The notes under the pieces: generated by a model
What the model was told of the DNA's origin: nothing
What the model saw: only the letters and a program-made list of their open reading frames with translations
Databases searched by the model: none
Position numbers and translations under genes: made by a program
Part shown: in pieces, positions 36,353-44,748 of the stretch
Layout: each line of letters starts with the position of its first letter
Position numbering within the stretch: position 1 is the stretch's first letter
Assembly: GCA_002423895.1 (NCBI GenBank)
Contig: DIOL01000019.1
Span: 1 to 64,000 of the forward strand
Direction of reading: 5' to 3'
From: Bacteroidales bacterium UBA5515
Lineage (GTDB): Bacteria; Bacteroidota; Bacteroidia; Bacteroidales; P3
Length of the DNA: 64,000 nt

Positions 36353-37129
36353 TTAGACTTTTATTGTTAAGCCATCGTAGGCTAAAGATACATTTGAAGG
36401 TAGTTCTTTCTCCAAATCTTTTGTTAATCCCAAATTATGGCTAATATGTGTTAGATAAGATTGTTTTGGCTTAATTTCATTAATCAATGCCAAAGCTTCA
36501 CCTAAAGTAAAATGAGAGAAATGTTCTTCTTTTCTAAGTGCATTTACCACCAGGTATTCCACTCCTTTTAGTTTTGCTTTTTCTTCTTTTGAAATTGTTT
36601 TGGCATCTGTTATGTAAGCAAAATTATTTATTCTATATGCCATAATTGGAAGCTTATAGTGCATAACTTCAATAGGAATTATTTCAAGTTCTTTGACATT
36701 GAAAGTTTCTTCATTTTCAATGTTTATAAGTTCAAAGTTTGGTAAACCTGGATATTTGGTTTCAGAAAAAGCATAAGCAAATGCTTTTTTAATTTCTATT
36801 AAAGCAATTTTATTGCTATAAATATGCATTGCTTCATCTTGTAAGTAATTGTATGAACGAACATCATCCAATCCACTTATATGGTCTCTATGAGAATGTG
36901 TAACTAAAATTGCATCCAACCTGTCAACATTGTAATTTAACATCTGTTGACGAAAGTCTGGTCCTGAATCAATGGTTAAAACTGTTCCTTGATCGCTTTC
37001 AATAAGGCATGAAGTGCGAAGTCTTTTGTCTTTGATATCAGTAGATGAACAAACCTCGCAATGACACCCAATTAAGGGTACTCCTTGCGAGGTTCCAGTT
37101 CCTAAAAAAGTTATTCTTAGATTGCCCAT
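36353..37129 (-). CDS. MBL-fold phosphodiesterase, PhnP-like
   Basis: 258 residues from the ATG at 37129. A TTG at 37150 would lengthen it by seven residues without family support. Metallo-beta-lactamase fold with THSHRDHISGLDDVRSY (HxHxDH), and GTGTSQGVPLIGCHCEVCSS, whose cysteines are typical of the PhnP subfamily (cyclic ribosyl-phosphate phosphodiesterase). LTHISHNLGL near the C-terminus supplies the last His. It overlaps the 3' end of fabH by 13 bases, so is translationally coupled to the lipid operon. The substrate is not known here. Confidence 0.82.
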   Translation of the reverse strand: MGNLRITFLGTGTSQGVPLIGCHCEVCSSTDIKDKRLRTSCLIESDQGTVLTIDSGPDFRQQMLNYNVDRLDAILVTHSHRDHISGLDDVRSYNYLQDEAMHIYSNKIALIEIKKAFAYAFSETKYPGLPNFELINIENEETFNVKELEIIPIEVMHYKLPIMAYRINNFAYITDAKTISKEEKAKLKGVEYLVVNALRKEEHFSHFTLGEALALINEIKPKQSYLTHISHNLGLTKDLEKELPSNVSLAYDGLTIKV

Positions 37130-38106
37130 TTCACCCAAATTGCACCCCAAGTAAATCCTGCTCCAAAGGCTGTAAGAATTAAATTATCGCCTTTTTTGAA
37201 TTTACTTTGGTTCTCCCACATTAAAATTGGAATTGTTGCTGAAGTGGTGTTTCCGTATTTTTCTATATTAATAAGTACTTTGTTTGGATCTAAGCTCAAT
37301 CTATCTCCTGTTGCATTGATTATTCTCAAATTAGCTTGGTGAGGTAATAAAAAAGAAATATCATCTTTTGTAAGATTGTTTCTTTTCATGATGGCTTCAG
37401 TAGCTTCTGCCATCTTTACAACAGCCCATTTGAAAACTGCTTGACCTTCTTGATAAATATAATGTTCTCTTTTGTCTATTGTTTCATGAGTAGGTGGTTT
37501 TATGCTTCCTCCTGCTTTTTGATGTAGGTGAACTCTTCCAACTCCATCAGCATATAAAGCACAATCCATTATTCCTGTTTCTTCTTCTGTTGCTTCCAAC
37601 AAAACTGCTCCTGCTCCATCTCCAAAAATTGGGCAAGTAGCTCTGTCTTGATAGTCAACAATAGTAGACATTTTTTCAGCACCAACAACAATAGCTTTTT
37701 TCACCATTCCACTTTGAATGTACATTGCTGCTGTTGTTAGTCCATTTAAAAATCCTGAACAACCAGCATTAACGTCAAAGCCAAAACTATTTTTAATTCC
37801 ACATTTATCGGCTATAATATTTGCTGTTGCTGGGAATAACATATCTGGAGTAACAGTACAACAGATAATAAGTTCAATTTCTGAAGGATCAATTGATTTG
37901 TTCTTAAGAATATTTTTTACAACAATTGCTCCCATATCAGAAGAACCCTTTCCTTCTTCTTTAAGAATATGCCTTTCCTTGATACCAATACGAGTCATTA
38001 TCCACTCGTCAGTAGTATCAACCATTGTGCTTAATTCTTCGTTTGTTAATATATATTCAGGTAAATATCCTTCAACTGCTGTTATTGCGGCTCTTATTTT
38101 TGCCAT
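37117..38106 (-). CDS. fabH: 3-oxoacyl-ACP synthase III (KAS III)
   Basis: 329 residues. FabH starts fatty-acid chains by condensing acetyl-CoA with malonyl-ACP. Catalytic triad seen: Cys in VNAGCSGFLNGL, His in LLPHQANLRII, Asn in IEKYGNTTSATIP. DTTDEWIMTRIGIKERH is the usual N-terminal block. Located between plsX and the PhnP-like gene in a conserved yceD-rpmF-plsX-fabH arrangement. Confidence 0.96.
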   Translation of the reverse strand: MAKIRAAITAVEGYLPEYILTNEELSTMVDTTDEWIMTRIGIKERHILKEEGKGSSDMGAIVVKNILKNKSIDPSEIELIICCTVTPDMLFPATANIIADKCGIKNSFGFDVNAGCSGFLNGLTTAAMYIQSGMVKKAIVVGAEKMSTIVDYQDRATCPIFGDGAGAVLLEATEEETGIMDCALYADGVGRVHLHQKAGGSIKPPTHETIDKREHYIYQEGQAVFKWAVVKMAEATEAIMKRNNLTKDDISFLLPHQANLRIINATGDRLSLDPNKVLINIEKYGNTTSATIPILMWENQSKFKKGDNLILTAFGAGFTWGAIWVKWAI

Positions 38107-38133
38107 GTCAATTTAATTTAATAAAAACTTTTA

Positions 38134-39075
38134 TTATCCTCTTAAGACTTTATCAATATGCTCGTTAATATGTGAATTAGATATAGATTTTGATTGTAAA
38201 ACCATTGTTTTAATAGCTTTCTCATTTGATACTCCATGTCCAATAATAACAACTCCATTAGCTCCTAAAAGTGGCAAACCTCCATAGATTTCATAATTAC
38301 AATTCTTAATGAAATCATTTATCATTCCTCCTTTTACCATTGTTCTTGCAAAAGCTTCAGTATTTTTCATCATTAAGTTACCAACGAAACCATCACAAGC
38401 AATAACATCAAAATTATCCTTGAAGATTTCAATTGGTTCAGCATTTCCAATAAAGTTAAAGTCTTTTGAACCTTTCATTAATTGAAAAGCTGCCAAACAT
38501 TGAGCATTACCTTTTTCATCTTCTTCTCCAATATTTAACAACCCAACTCTTGGATTATCAATCTTTAGAGCATATTGAGCATAAATGCTTCCTAAAAGTC
38601 CAAATTGGTATATCAGTTCTGGTTTAGCATCAGGATTAACCCCAACATCAACCAAAACTGTAACACCTCCTTTTTCTTTAGGTAATAGTGCAGCAAGACA
38701 AGGTCGAAGAATACCTTCGGTAACTCCAACACTATACATGGTCCCTACCAACATAACGCCAGTGTTACCAGCGCTTGCAAAGGTATCAATCTTGCCTTCT
38801 TTTAAATGTTGAAAACCAACAGCTATTGAAGAATTAGGTTTGTTTGATAGAGCCTTAATTGGCTTATCGTGCATATCAATAATATCTTCAGCATTTACAA
38901 TGTCAAAATCATTAACTGAAGCATTATTTAGTTTAATCTCTTCTTCAATTAAATCTTTGTTGCCAAAAAGAACAATTCTGTCTTCAGAAGATAGTTCTTT
39001 TTGAGCCAAGATAGCTCCTAAAACTGTAGCTTTGGGTGCAAAATCTCCACCCATTGCATCTAATCCTATCCTCAT
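38134..39075 (-). CDS. plsX: Phosphate acyltransferase PlsX
   Basis: 313 residues. PlsX converts acyl-ACP to acyl-phosphate for phospholipid synthesis. Motifs: IGLDAMGGDFAPKATVLGA at the N-terminus, CLAALLPKEKGGVTVLVDVG in the centre, and DVIACDGFVGNLMMKNTE toward the C-terminus. Third gene of the yceD-rpmF-plsX-fabH operon; gaps of 16 bases upstream and 27 downstream. Confidence 0.95.
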   Translation of the reverse strand: MRIGLDAMGGDFAPKATVLGAILAQKELSSEDRIVLFGNKDLIEEEIKLNNASVNDFDIVNAEDIIDMHDKPIKALSNKPNSSIAVGFQHLKEGKIDTFASAGNTGVMLVGTMYSVGVTEGILRPCLAALLPKEKGGVTVLVDVGVNPDAKPELIYQFGLLGSIYAQYALKIDNPRVGLLNIGEEDEKGNAQCLAAFQLMKGSKDFNFIGNAEPIEIFKDNFDVIACDGFVGNLMMKNTEAFARTMVKGGMINDFIKNCNYEIYGGLPLLGANGVVIIGHGVSNEKAIKTMVLQSKSISNSHINEHIDKVLRG

Positions 39076-39091
39076 TACTTAGAAGATTGAA

Positions 39092-39277
39092 TTATGAATT
39101 TGCGCCTTTTTCTATAGCTAATTTTCCTCTATAATATCCACATTCAGGACAAACTCTGTGGCTTACAACTGAAGCACCACAATTGCTGCAAGTTGATAAA
39201 GCTACAGCTTCAACCTTATCATGAGTTCTTCTTTTTGCTGTTCTCGTTTGAGAGAATCTGTGTTTTGGATTTGGCAT
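39092..39277 (-). CDS. rpmF: Ribosomal protein bL32
   Basis: 61 residues. MPNPKHRFSQTRTAKRRTHD at the start and a zinc-ribbon with CSNCG and CPECG, so the zinc-binding C+ form. It lies between the DUF177 gene and plsX as in many bacteria. Confidence 0.96.
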   Translation of the reverse strand: MPNPKHRFSQTRTAKRRTHDKVEAVALSTCSNCGASVVSHRVCPECGYYRGKLAIEKGANS

Positions 39278-39300
39278 TTCTTTTTATTTTTAAAATGTTA

Positions 39301-39825
39301 TTATTCAAATTTTATTTTCTTCAGCTCAGCCCAACGAGGATCAACCTCTTGTTCTATTTGTGGCTCAGCATTATTTATTCTATCTATCATATCTTTATTG
39401 CATTTTCCTTTAGGGTGAGAACACTTAATTGGAATTTGCAATAAAATAAGTTCATAAATATAATGAGAAAGGTCTATTTCGTGTTCAGTGTTTGGAATAA
39501 TAATTATATCATCATCCATACTTTCCTCTTCCATAAATTCTTCTCCGAATTTTACGAACAAATTCTTTTCTCCTTCTATTTTAAAATCTAAAGGTTCAAG
39601 ACATCTATCACAAAGAACATTTAGAACCCCTTTGAAATAAAAATTAAAAGTCAAAACTCTTTCTTCTTTAATCAGTTTTACCTTTACATCAACATTTGAA
39701 TCAAGCAAATCTTCATTTTCAAACTTCTCGAATAAAGATTTATCTACTTTAAAATCAAAATTATGTTCTCCTATTTCAAGAGCAGTAAAACTAATTGTGT
39801 AATCATAACCTTTAATCATTACCAA
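39301..39825 (-). CDS. yceD: DUF177 / YceD family protein
   Basis: 174 residues matching DUF177 (YceD), a family encoded beside rpmF and linked to 23S rRNA / ribosome biogenesis in other organisms. The family core has VLCDRCLEPLDFKIEGEKNL (CxxC) and an acidic segment (FGEEFMEEESMDDDIIII), followed by IDLSHYIYELILLQIPIK and CSHPKGKCNKD. First gene of the lipid/ribosome operon, with a -7 box upstream. Confidence 0.85.
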   Translation of the reverse strand: MVMIKGYDYTISFTALEIGEHNFDFKVDKSLFEKFENEDLLDSNVDVKVKLIKEERVLTFNFYFKGVLNVLCDRCLEPLDFKIEGEKNLFVKFGEEFMEEESMDDDIIIIPNTEHEIDLSHYIYELILLQIPIKCSHPKGKCNKDMIDRINNAEPQIEQEVDPRWAELKKIKFE

Positions 39826-39849
39826 TCTATTTTAAAACATTTGAGCTTG

Positions 39850-39857
39850 CAAAGATA
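39850..39857 (-). promoter_or_regulatory. -7 promoter element of the yceD-rpmF-plsX-fabH operon
   Basis: TATCTTTG on the minus strand, an exact TAnnTTTG box 25 bases before the yceD start codon. Confidence 0.5.
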
Positions 39858-40492
39858 CATATTTTTTTATTATTTGGTTATAGGTGAAATGTTTTTTTGC
39901 ATATTCTTCCTTATCCTGCTTATAAAAGAATAAGTCTTGGTTATTATATATAAACAATAAATCAGTCACATAAGAAGATTATTTTCGAAGAAATATCATT
40001 TATAAATACTGAAAAATCTTTATCGTCAATTTATCTAATCTGCATTAAATAGATAGCTTAAGGGTAAAAACAGCAATTAAAATTAATACATCCAGAATTT
40101 GAGTTAAGATTAAAGAAAAAAATGTTGATATAAATCTCAGAAAACAAAGTATTGAAATAATTAAATTAGACTTAGAACTTTTTTTAATTGACTTTGATGT
40201 TGAATTCATGCCATGATATTCTCCAATTCATGGCATGAATTCACTCAATTCATGGCATGATTCCACCCAATTCATGGCATGATTTCATCCAATTCATGGC
40301 ATGATTTCATCCAATTCATGGCATGAATTGGAGATTAAAACCTTATATAAAAAGTTTTATATAGGATTTTTATAGTTATATACTTGATTTAAGCGATTTT
40401 AAATAAGGATTATTTTGAACTAATCTGCACTTTTAGATATTCAAAAAATAGGGTATAATTTTCAACTTCCCTTTATAAATAATACACTCAGA
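39858..40492. other. Large intergenic region between xerD and yceD
   Basis: About 630 bases without a supported gene. The left two thirds are plain AT-rich DNA. The right part holds the six-unit palindrome array at 40203-40333, followed by an AT-rich stretch with TATATAAAAAGTTTTATATA, itself an inverted repeat (about 40343-40362). Confidence 0.6.
40203..40333. repeat. Palindrome array 3: six units, exact 22-bp period
   Basis: AATTCATGGCATGA units start at 40203, 40225, 40247, 40269, 40291 and 40313, each 22 bp apart. The core is a palindrome (AATTCATG-G-CATGAATT, complete in the second and last units; TCATG-G-CATGA in the others); the first unit has C at the centre. The outer edges are also inverted copies, CTCCAATTCATG (40221-40232) and CATGAATTGGAG (40322-40333). 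It lies between two genes of the minus strand, about 160 bases past the end of xerD. Confidence 0.88.
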
Positions 40493-41419
40493 TTAATGTT
40501 TGTTGTAAAGTGGATGATAGAGCAATAGAGTTTCTTTTAGATGTTTTGTGTTTAAGTGGGTGTAAATTTCTGTTGAGCGAACGCTGGCATGCCCCATCAA
40601 TTCCTTAACAACCATTATGTCTGCACCTGCTAACATTAGCTCTGTTGCAAAACTATGACGAAAAGTGTGTGGATGAATACTTTTTTCTATTGCGGCCTTT
40701 TCTGCAATTTCTTTAATGGCTTGATAGGCTGCAATTCTGGTTAACTTCCCTCCTCTTTGATTAAGAAAGATATATTTTTCACAACCTTGTTTTACTTTGA
40801 TTTGGGTACGACTATTCTCCAAAAAAAGATTTAATTGTTTAAAAGCAATTTTATTTAAAGGTACCCATCTTTCCTTATCTCCTTTCCCAATAACCTTAAT
40901 TAGCTCTTGTTTTGGATAAATATCATCTATTTTAAGGTTTAAAAGTTCCGAAATTCTTAATCCAGCTCCATAAAGTATTTCCAACATAAGATTTGTCCAT
41001 GCACCTCTATAAGTTGATTTATCAATGGAATTAATCATTTTAATGATTTCTTCATTTGTCAAAACAACTGGAAGACGCATATCTAATCGAGGAAGCTCAA
41101 TAAGTTCTGTTGGGTCAAAATCAACAATATTTTCAATTAAAAGATATTTATAGAAAGCTCTAATTCCCGAAATCAATCGTTTTTGAGTACTAATTTTCAG
41201 CAATTTGCTTTCCTTATCTTTATCGGGAGTTTGAATTGTTTTTAGAAAAACCTGAAGATGTTTATAAGTTAGGGTTTTTGGAGTTATTGAAGGATTATAT
41301 TCTTCTAAAAAGGAGAAAAGTCTCTCACAATCTCTTAAATATGCATCTTTTGTGTTTTGAGAAAAACCTCTTTCTAAAAGCAAATAAGACTTAAAACCCT
41401 TTAAATAACTTCTCCACAT
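40493..41419 (-). CDS. xerD: Tyrosine recombinase XerD-like
   Basis: 308 residues. N-terminal SAM-like core-binding domain (FSQNTKDAYLRDCERLFSFL), catalytic domain with Arg in LYGAGLRISELLNLKIDDI, Lys in VIGKGDKERWVPL, HTFRHSFATELMLAGADI (HxxR), MGHASVRSTEIYTHL (H and catalytic Tyr). Length and motifs fit the XerC/D enzymes that resolve chromosome dimers at dif. The housekeeping setting (coaD operon) argues against a mobile-element integrase. Which of XerC or XerD is not certain. No dif-like site was identified. Confidence 0.85.
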   Translation of the reverse strand: MWRSYLKGFKSYLLLERGFSQNTKDAYLRDCERLFSFLEEYNPSITPKTLTYKHLQVFLKTIQTPDKDKESKLLKISTQKRLISGIRAFYKYLLIENIVDFDPTELIELPRLDMRLPVVLTNEEIIKMINSIDKSTYRGAWTNLMLEILYGAGLRISELLNLKIDDIYPKQELIKVIGKGDKERWVPLNKIAFKQLNLFLENSRTQIKVKQGCEKYIFLNQRGGKLTRIAAYQAIKEIAEKAAIEKSIHPHTFRHSFATELMLAGADIMVVKELMGHASVRSTEIYTHLNTKHLKETLLLYHPLYNKH

Positions 41420-41434
41420 TCAAAATCAATTATC

Positions 41435-42013
41435 TTATTTTTTCTTCTTTTTCTTCTGAACAGAATATCCAAAGAAACCAAGCTTTTCACCAATGGTGTA
41501 GTATTTTCCATGCGAATAGGCTAAAAGATTTGCCTTTTCGAGTTCAAAGGAATTTGTTTTAGGATTAATTAGTTTTTCGTCAGCATTAATATTTACGACC
41601 TTAGCAATAAACATATCATGAGAACCCAATTCTTTTATCTCCACAACCTCACATTCAATATTTAAAGGACTTTCCATTATCATTGGAGCATTAACAACCG
41701 ATGCTTTAATTGGAGTTAACTTCATTTCCTTAAACTTATCAAAATCTCTTCCCGATTTAACTCCACACCAATCTGTTGCTGTTGCTAATTCTTTTGTGGT
41801 AAGATTAATAACAAATGATTTAGTTCTTGAAATAATTTCATAAGAATGCCTTGATTTCCTAACAGATATATAACACATTGGAGGTTCTGAACATATTGTT
41901 CCAACCCATCCAATTGTGAGAATATTATATTCCTCTGGAGTTTCTCCACAACTTACCATAACTGCTGGCAATGGATAAATCATTGTACCAGGCTTAAAAC
42001 TAACTTTCGACAT
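41435..42013 (-). CDS. Flavin reductase-like (flavoredoxin family) protein
   Basis: 192 residues with the FMN-binding split-barrel fold of the flavin reductase-like family: KPGTMIYPLPAVMVSCG, YNILTIGWVGTICSEPPMCY, SFVINLTT, and SHDMFIAKVVNINADE. These proteins bind FMN and act in electron transfer or flavin reduction; the partner is unknown. The end is a run of lysines (KKKKKK) encoded by an A-rich tail. Between coaD and xerD with gaps of 10 and 15 bases. Confidence 0.82.
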   Translation of the reverse strand: MSKVSFKPGTMIYPLPAVMVSCGETPEEYNILTIGWVGTICSEPPMCYISVRKSRHSYEIISRTKSFVINLTTKELATATDWCGVKSGRDFDKFKEMKLTPIKASVVNAPMIMESPLNIECEVVEIKELGSHDMFIAKVVNINADEKLINPKTNSFELEKANLLAYSHGKYYTIGEKLGFFGYSVQKKKKKK

Positions 42014-42023
42014 AGGTAAAAAA

Positions 42024-42500
42024 CTACTTAATAGGTTTAATTTCTATTTTTGAGGGAATAAATTTCGTCACATCTCCTCCAAAAGAAAGAATTTCTCTAA
42101 CAAAGGACGAACTAATTGCAGTATCTTCAGGTTTGGTTAAAATAAAAATTGTTTCTAAATCGTGATAAAGCTCTTGATTGATTAATGCAATATTTCTTTC
42201 ATACTGAAAATCTATTGAGTTTCTCAACCCTCTTAAAACATATTTTGCATTCTTTTCTTTACAAAAATCAACTAATAGGGACGAGAATGATTCAACTTTC
42301 ACTTTTGGATTATTTTCAAAAGTCTTCTCTATCCACTCCAAACGCTGCTGCAAAGGAAAAAATTCTTTTTTAGCAGTGTTCTCACCAATTGCAATAATTA
42401 TTTCATCAAAAAGAGGTAGAGCTCTAAGAACAACAGACTCATGACCCTTGGTAATTGGATCAAAAGAACCTGGGAAAATAGCAATATGTTTTGTATTCAT
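42024..42500 (-). CDS. coaD: Phosphopantetheine adenylyltransferase
   Basis: 158 residues, normal for CoaD, the penultimate enzyme of coenzyme A synthesis. AIFPGSFDPITKGHESVVLR has the (T/H)xGH nucleotide-binding motif as TKGH; ENTAKKEFFPLQQRLEWIE and YVLRGLRNSIDFQYE are family blocks; AISSSFVREILSFGGDV is the ISSSxVR motif. Second gene of the PorT-like/coaD/flavin reductase/xerD operon. Confidence 0.96.
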   Translation of the reverse strand: MNTKHIAIFPGSFDPITKGHESVVLRALPLFDEIIIAIGENTAKKEFFPLQQRLEWIEKTFENNPKVKVESFSSLLVDFCKEKNAKYVLRGLRNSIDFQYERNIALINQELYHDLETIFILTKPEDTAISSSFVREILSFGGDVTKFIPSKIEIKPIK

Positions 42501-42511
42501 AACAATATATT

Positions 42512-43225
42512 TTAATATGAATCTCTATTAATGTTTTTATCTAATTCTCTTGAAGAACGTTCATTGATAACATAAATCAATCTTAAAGAAAGCACATTAT
42601 GATAAAAATCTCTTTTCCATGTAAAATAATCCATATGCTCTGGAGCAAAACTATTATTATATGCAACATCTTCTCTAATAGGAACAATTGAATACTGGTA
42701 ACGGAAGTTCAATTTCAATCTCTCCCAAACTCTAAACCTAAAATCAAGAATTAAAGATATGTCATCACGTTTAAAATCATTAACTGGAAAGATTGGTCTA
42801 TCCATATATTGAATAGGTTTCACAGGTAATCCCCAATCTTCATTTACTTGAAACAGTCTTGAATATTGAAGACCTAATCCAAAAGTCAATCCTCCTCTTC
42901 TATCTTCAAAATGAGCAATAACTGGAATAGATACATATTGGAGTTTAGTATTATATTTAAAAGGGTCTTTACTTTCTCTTGCACCAAGTTCATTGTAAAG
43001 AACCTCCAAACTCATTAAAAAATTACGTTTTTCGTTAAGAGGAGCCATAACGCCAGCACCAGCATTTAAACCAATTTTATTAAAACCATAAGTTTGGTCA
43101 CCATTCATTTGAGCAAAATTAGCTCCAGCCATAACCATCCCTTTAAAAATTTGAGCATTGGCAGAAAACCCTACAGCAACTAAAAAAAATCCTATAACAA
43201 GAAACCTAAACATACTTTTATTCAT
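42512..43225 (-). CDS. PorT-family outer-membrane beta-barrel protein
   Basis: 237 residues with a signal peptide ending FSANAQ. The mature chain has barrel strands (GMVMAGANFAQMNGDQTYGF, NKIGLNAGAGVMAPL, GLTFGLGLQYSRLF) that match the PorT-like barrel family (outer membrane protein beta-barrel domain). PorT itself is a T9SS component, but the family has many paralogues, so I do not claim T9SS function. First gene of the coaD operon, 11 bases before coaD, with a -7 box upstream. Confidence 0.72.
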   Translation of the reverse strand: MNKSMFRFLVIGFFLVAVGFSANAQIFKGMVMAGANFAQMNGDQTYGFNKIGLNAGAGVMAPLNEKRNFLMSLEVLYNELGARESKDPFKYNTKLQYVSIPVIAHFEDRRGGLTFGLGLQYSRLFQVNEDWGLPVKPIQYMDRPIFPVNDFKRDDISLILDFRFRVWERLKLNFRYQYSIVPIREDVAYNNSFAPEHMDYFTWKRDFYHNVLSLRLIYVINERSSRELDKNINRDSY

Positions 43226-43308
43226 ACTAAAATCAATTGGTAAATAAATATATTACAACTTGGAATTATCAATTCACATACAAAAACTCTAAAATTGAAA
43301 ATATATTG

Positions 43309-43316
43309 CAAAATTA
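43309..43316 (-). promoter_or_regulatory. -7 promoter element of the PorT-like/coaD operon
   Basis: TAATTTTG on the minus strand, an exact consensus box about 85 bases before the start codon. Confidence 0.45.
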
Positions 43317-43349
43317 ATCAATCTAAATTGAATGGCAGGAAATTTAGAA

Positions 43350-43390
43350 ATAAAAAAAAGCACCTTACACCATAAGGTGAAAGATGCTTG
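43350..43390 (-). terminator. Terminator of the HU gene
   Basis: CACCTTA / TAAGGTG stem (with a partial outer extension GCATC..GGTGC) followed on the minus strand by eight T. It lies just past the HU stop codon. Confidence 0.75.
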
Positions 43391-43411
43391 ATGATAAATA
43401 ATATTTAAATA

Positions 43412-43693
43412 TTATTTTTTACCTTTTTTAAGGGTTTTTAATCCTGAACCAGGTCTAAACTTAACAACTTTTTTAGCTGCAACTTTAATTGCTTTTCCTG
43501 TTCTTGGATTGCGTGCTGTACGAGCTGGTTTATCAACTACGTTGAAAGATCCAAAACCGATGAAACTTACTTTTTCACCTGCTTTCAATTTTTCTTCAAC
43601 AACTTTTAGGAAAGCGTCATAAGCTGCACCTGATTGTTTTAAATTTAAATCTGCTTTTGCAGACATTAAATGAATAAAATCTTTTTTTGTCAT
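43412..43693 (-). CDS. HU-family DNA-binding protein
   Basis: 93 residues, typical HU: DFIHLMSAKADLNLKQSGAA at the N-terminus, VSFIGFGSFNVVDKPARTAR with the arm, NPRTGKAIKVAAKKVVKFRP (signature NPxTG), ending in a lysine-rich tail. It is an architectural protein that bends and compacts DNA. Monocistronic, with its own -7 box and terminator. As an abundant DNA bender it could be one of the proteins to test on the helically phased palindrome arrays; that link is speculation. Confidence 0.93.
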   Translation of the reverse strand: MTKKDFIHLMSAKADLNLKQSGAAYDAFLKVVEEKLKAGEKVSFIGFGSFNVVDKPARTARNPRTGKAIKVAAKKVVKFRPGSGLKTLKKGKK

Positions 43694-43722
43694 GTCAATA
43701 AAAATTTAAATGGTTAGTGCTG

Positions 43723-43730
43723 CAAATGTA
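43723..43730 (-). promoter_or_regulatory. -7 promoter element of the HU gene
   Basis: TACATTTG on the minus strand, an exact consensus box 30 bases before the HU start codon. Confidence 0.5.
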
Positions 43731-43779
43731 TATAATTTTTATTTAACTTGTATACTTTTGAACGAAAAAAATTATATTT

Positions 43780-44733
43780 TTATTTTTTTATCATAAAATC
43801 GCCTTCCAGCCTTGTACCTCTTAGAAACTCATCAACTTTCATTCTCTTTTTGCCTGATTGTTGTAAATCAAGTATTTCCACAAATCCATCTAAGCAATAT
43901 ACTCTAAATCCGAGCCTTGTATTTATCTCAATTTCACCAATATTTTTTTTATGCGAAAAAGGATTAAATTTTACTTTATACACCTTCAAAAAGTGTTCTA
44001 AATTGCTATTTCCATCACAAAAAACAGTAGTTGCACAAGGAAAAGGACACATTCCACGAACAAAATTCTCTATTTCTTTCCCTTTTTTATCCCAAGGAAT
44101 AAGCGTTGTTTCCTTAAATATTTTGGGAGCAAGACTTGGCTGAACGAAAGTTTTTTGTTGAGAAATAGTTGAGAAATTTCCACTTTCAATAGCTTTAACA
44201 GTTTTAACAACAAGTTTACCTCCTTCAATCATCATTCTGTCGTGCAACTCCCCTGTTGTTTCTTCTTCTAAAATATCAATTTTTTCTTGAAAGATTATTT
44301 CCCCTTCATCAATTTTATCATTTAAAAGAAAGGTTGTAAGCCCAGTTTGAGTTTCACCATTAATAACAGCCCAATGAATTGGAGCTGCCCCCCTATATTT
44401 AGGTAATAAAGAAGCATGGAGATTAAATGTTCCCATTTTGGGCATTGCATAAACCTCTTTTGGTAACATTCTAAAAGCAACAACAATTTGCAAATCGGCT
44501 TCTAATGACTTCAACTCTTCGAGAAAAGTCTTATCTTTTAAATTTGCAGGTTGAAGCAATCTAAGATTATTATCTAATGCATATTGTTTTACCGCCGAGT
44601 AAGTTATCCTATGACCTCTATTTGCTGGTTTATCGGGCATAGTAACTACACCTACAACATTATATCCCTGCTTAACTAAAGCATCTAAGGAAGCTACAGC
44701 AAATTCTGGAGTTCCAAGAAAAACTATTCTCAT
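43780..44733 (-). CDS. fmt: Methionyl-tRNA formyltransferase
   Basis: 317 residues, normal for Fmt, which formylates initiator Met-tRNA using 10-formyl-tetrahydrofolate. MRIVFLGTPEFAVASLDALV at the start, GTFNLHASLLPKYRGAAPIH with the HASLLPxxRG catalytic block, and LAPKIFKETTLIPWDKKG leading into the C-terminal tRNA-binding domain. It follows ribH by 15 bases. Confidence 0.96.
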   Translation of the reverse strand: MRIVFLGTPEFAVASLDALVKQGYNVVGVVTMPDKPANRGHRITYSAVKQYALDNNLRLLQPANLKDKTFLEELKSLEADLQIVVAFRMLPKEVYAMPKMGTFNLHASLLPKYRGAAPIHWAVINGETQTGLTTFLLNDKIDEGEIIFQEKIDILEEETTGELHDRMMIEGGKLVVKTVKAIESGNFSTISQQKTFVQPSLAPKIFKETTLIPWDKKGKEIENFVRGMCPFPCATTVFCDGNSNLEHFLKVYKVKFNPFSHKKNIGEIEINTRLGFRVYCLDGFVEILDLQQSGKKRMKVDEFLRGTRLEGDFMIKK

Positions 44734-44748
44734 GTAAATATATATGGA

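Noticed and set aside
37130..37150. Upstream TTG start of the PhnP-like gene
   Set aside because: The extra seven residues lie in the fabH overlap and precede the family's normal N-terminus; ATG 37129 is preferred.
40203..40333. CRISPR-like appearance of the palindrome arrays
   Set aside because: Units of 21-22 bp leave only 4-8 variable bases between cores, there are no spacers of 25-40 bp, and no cas gene is in the window.
40493..41419. Integrase of a mobile element
   Set aside because: Full-length XerC/D-type protein in a housekeeping operon with coaD; no attachment-site repeats or cargo genes nearby.
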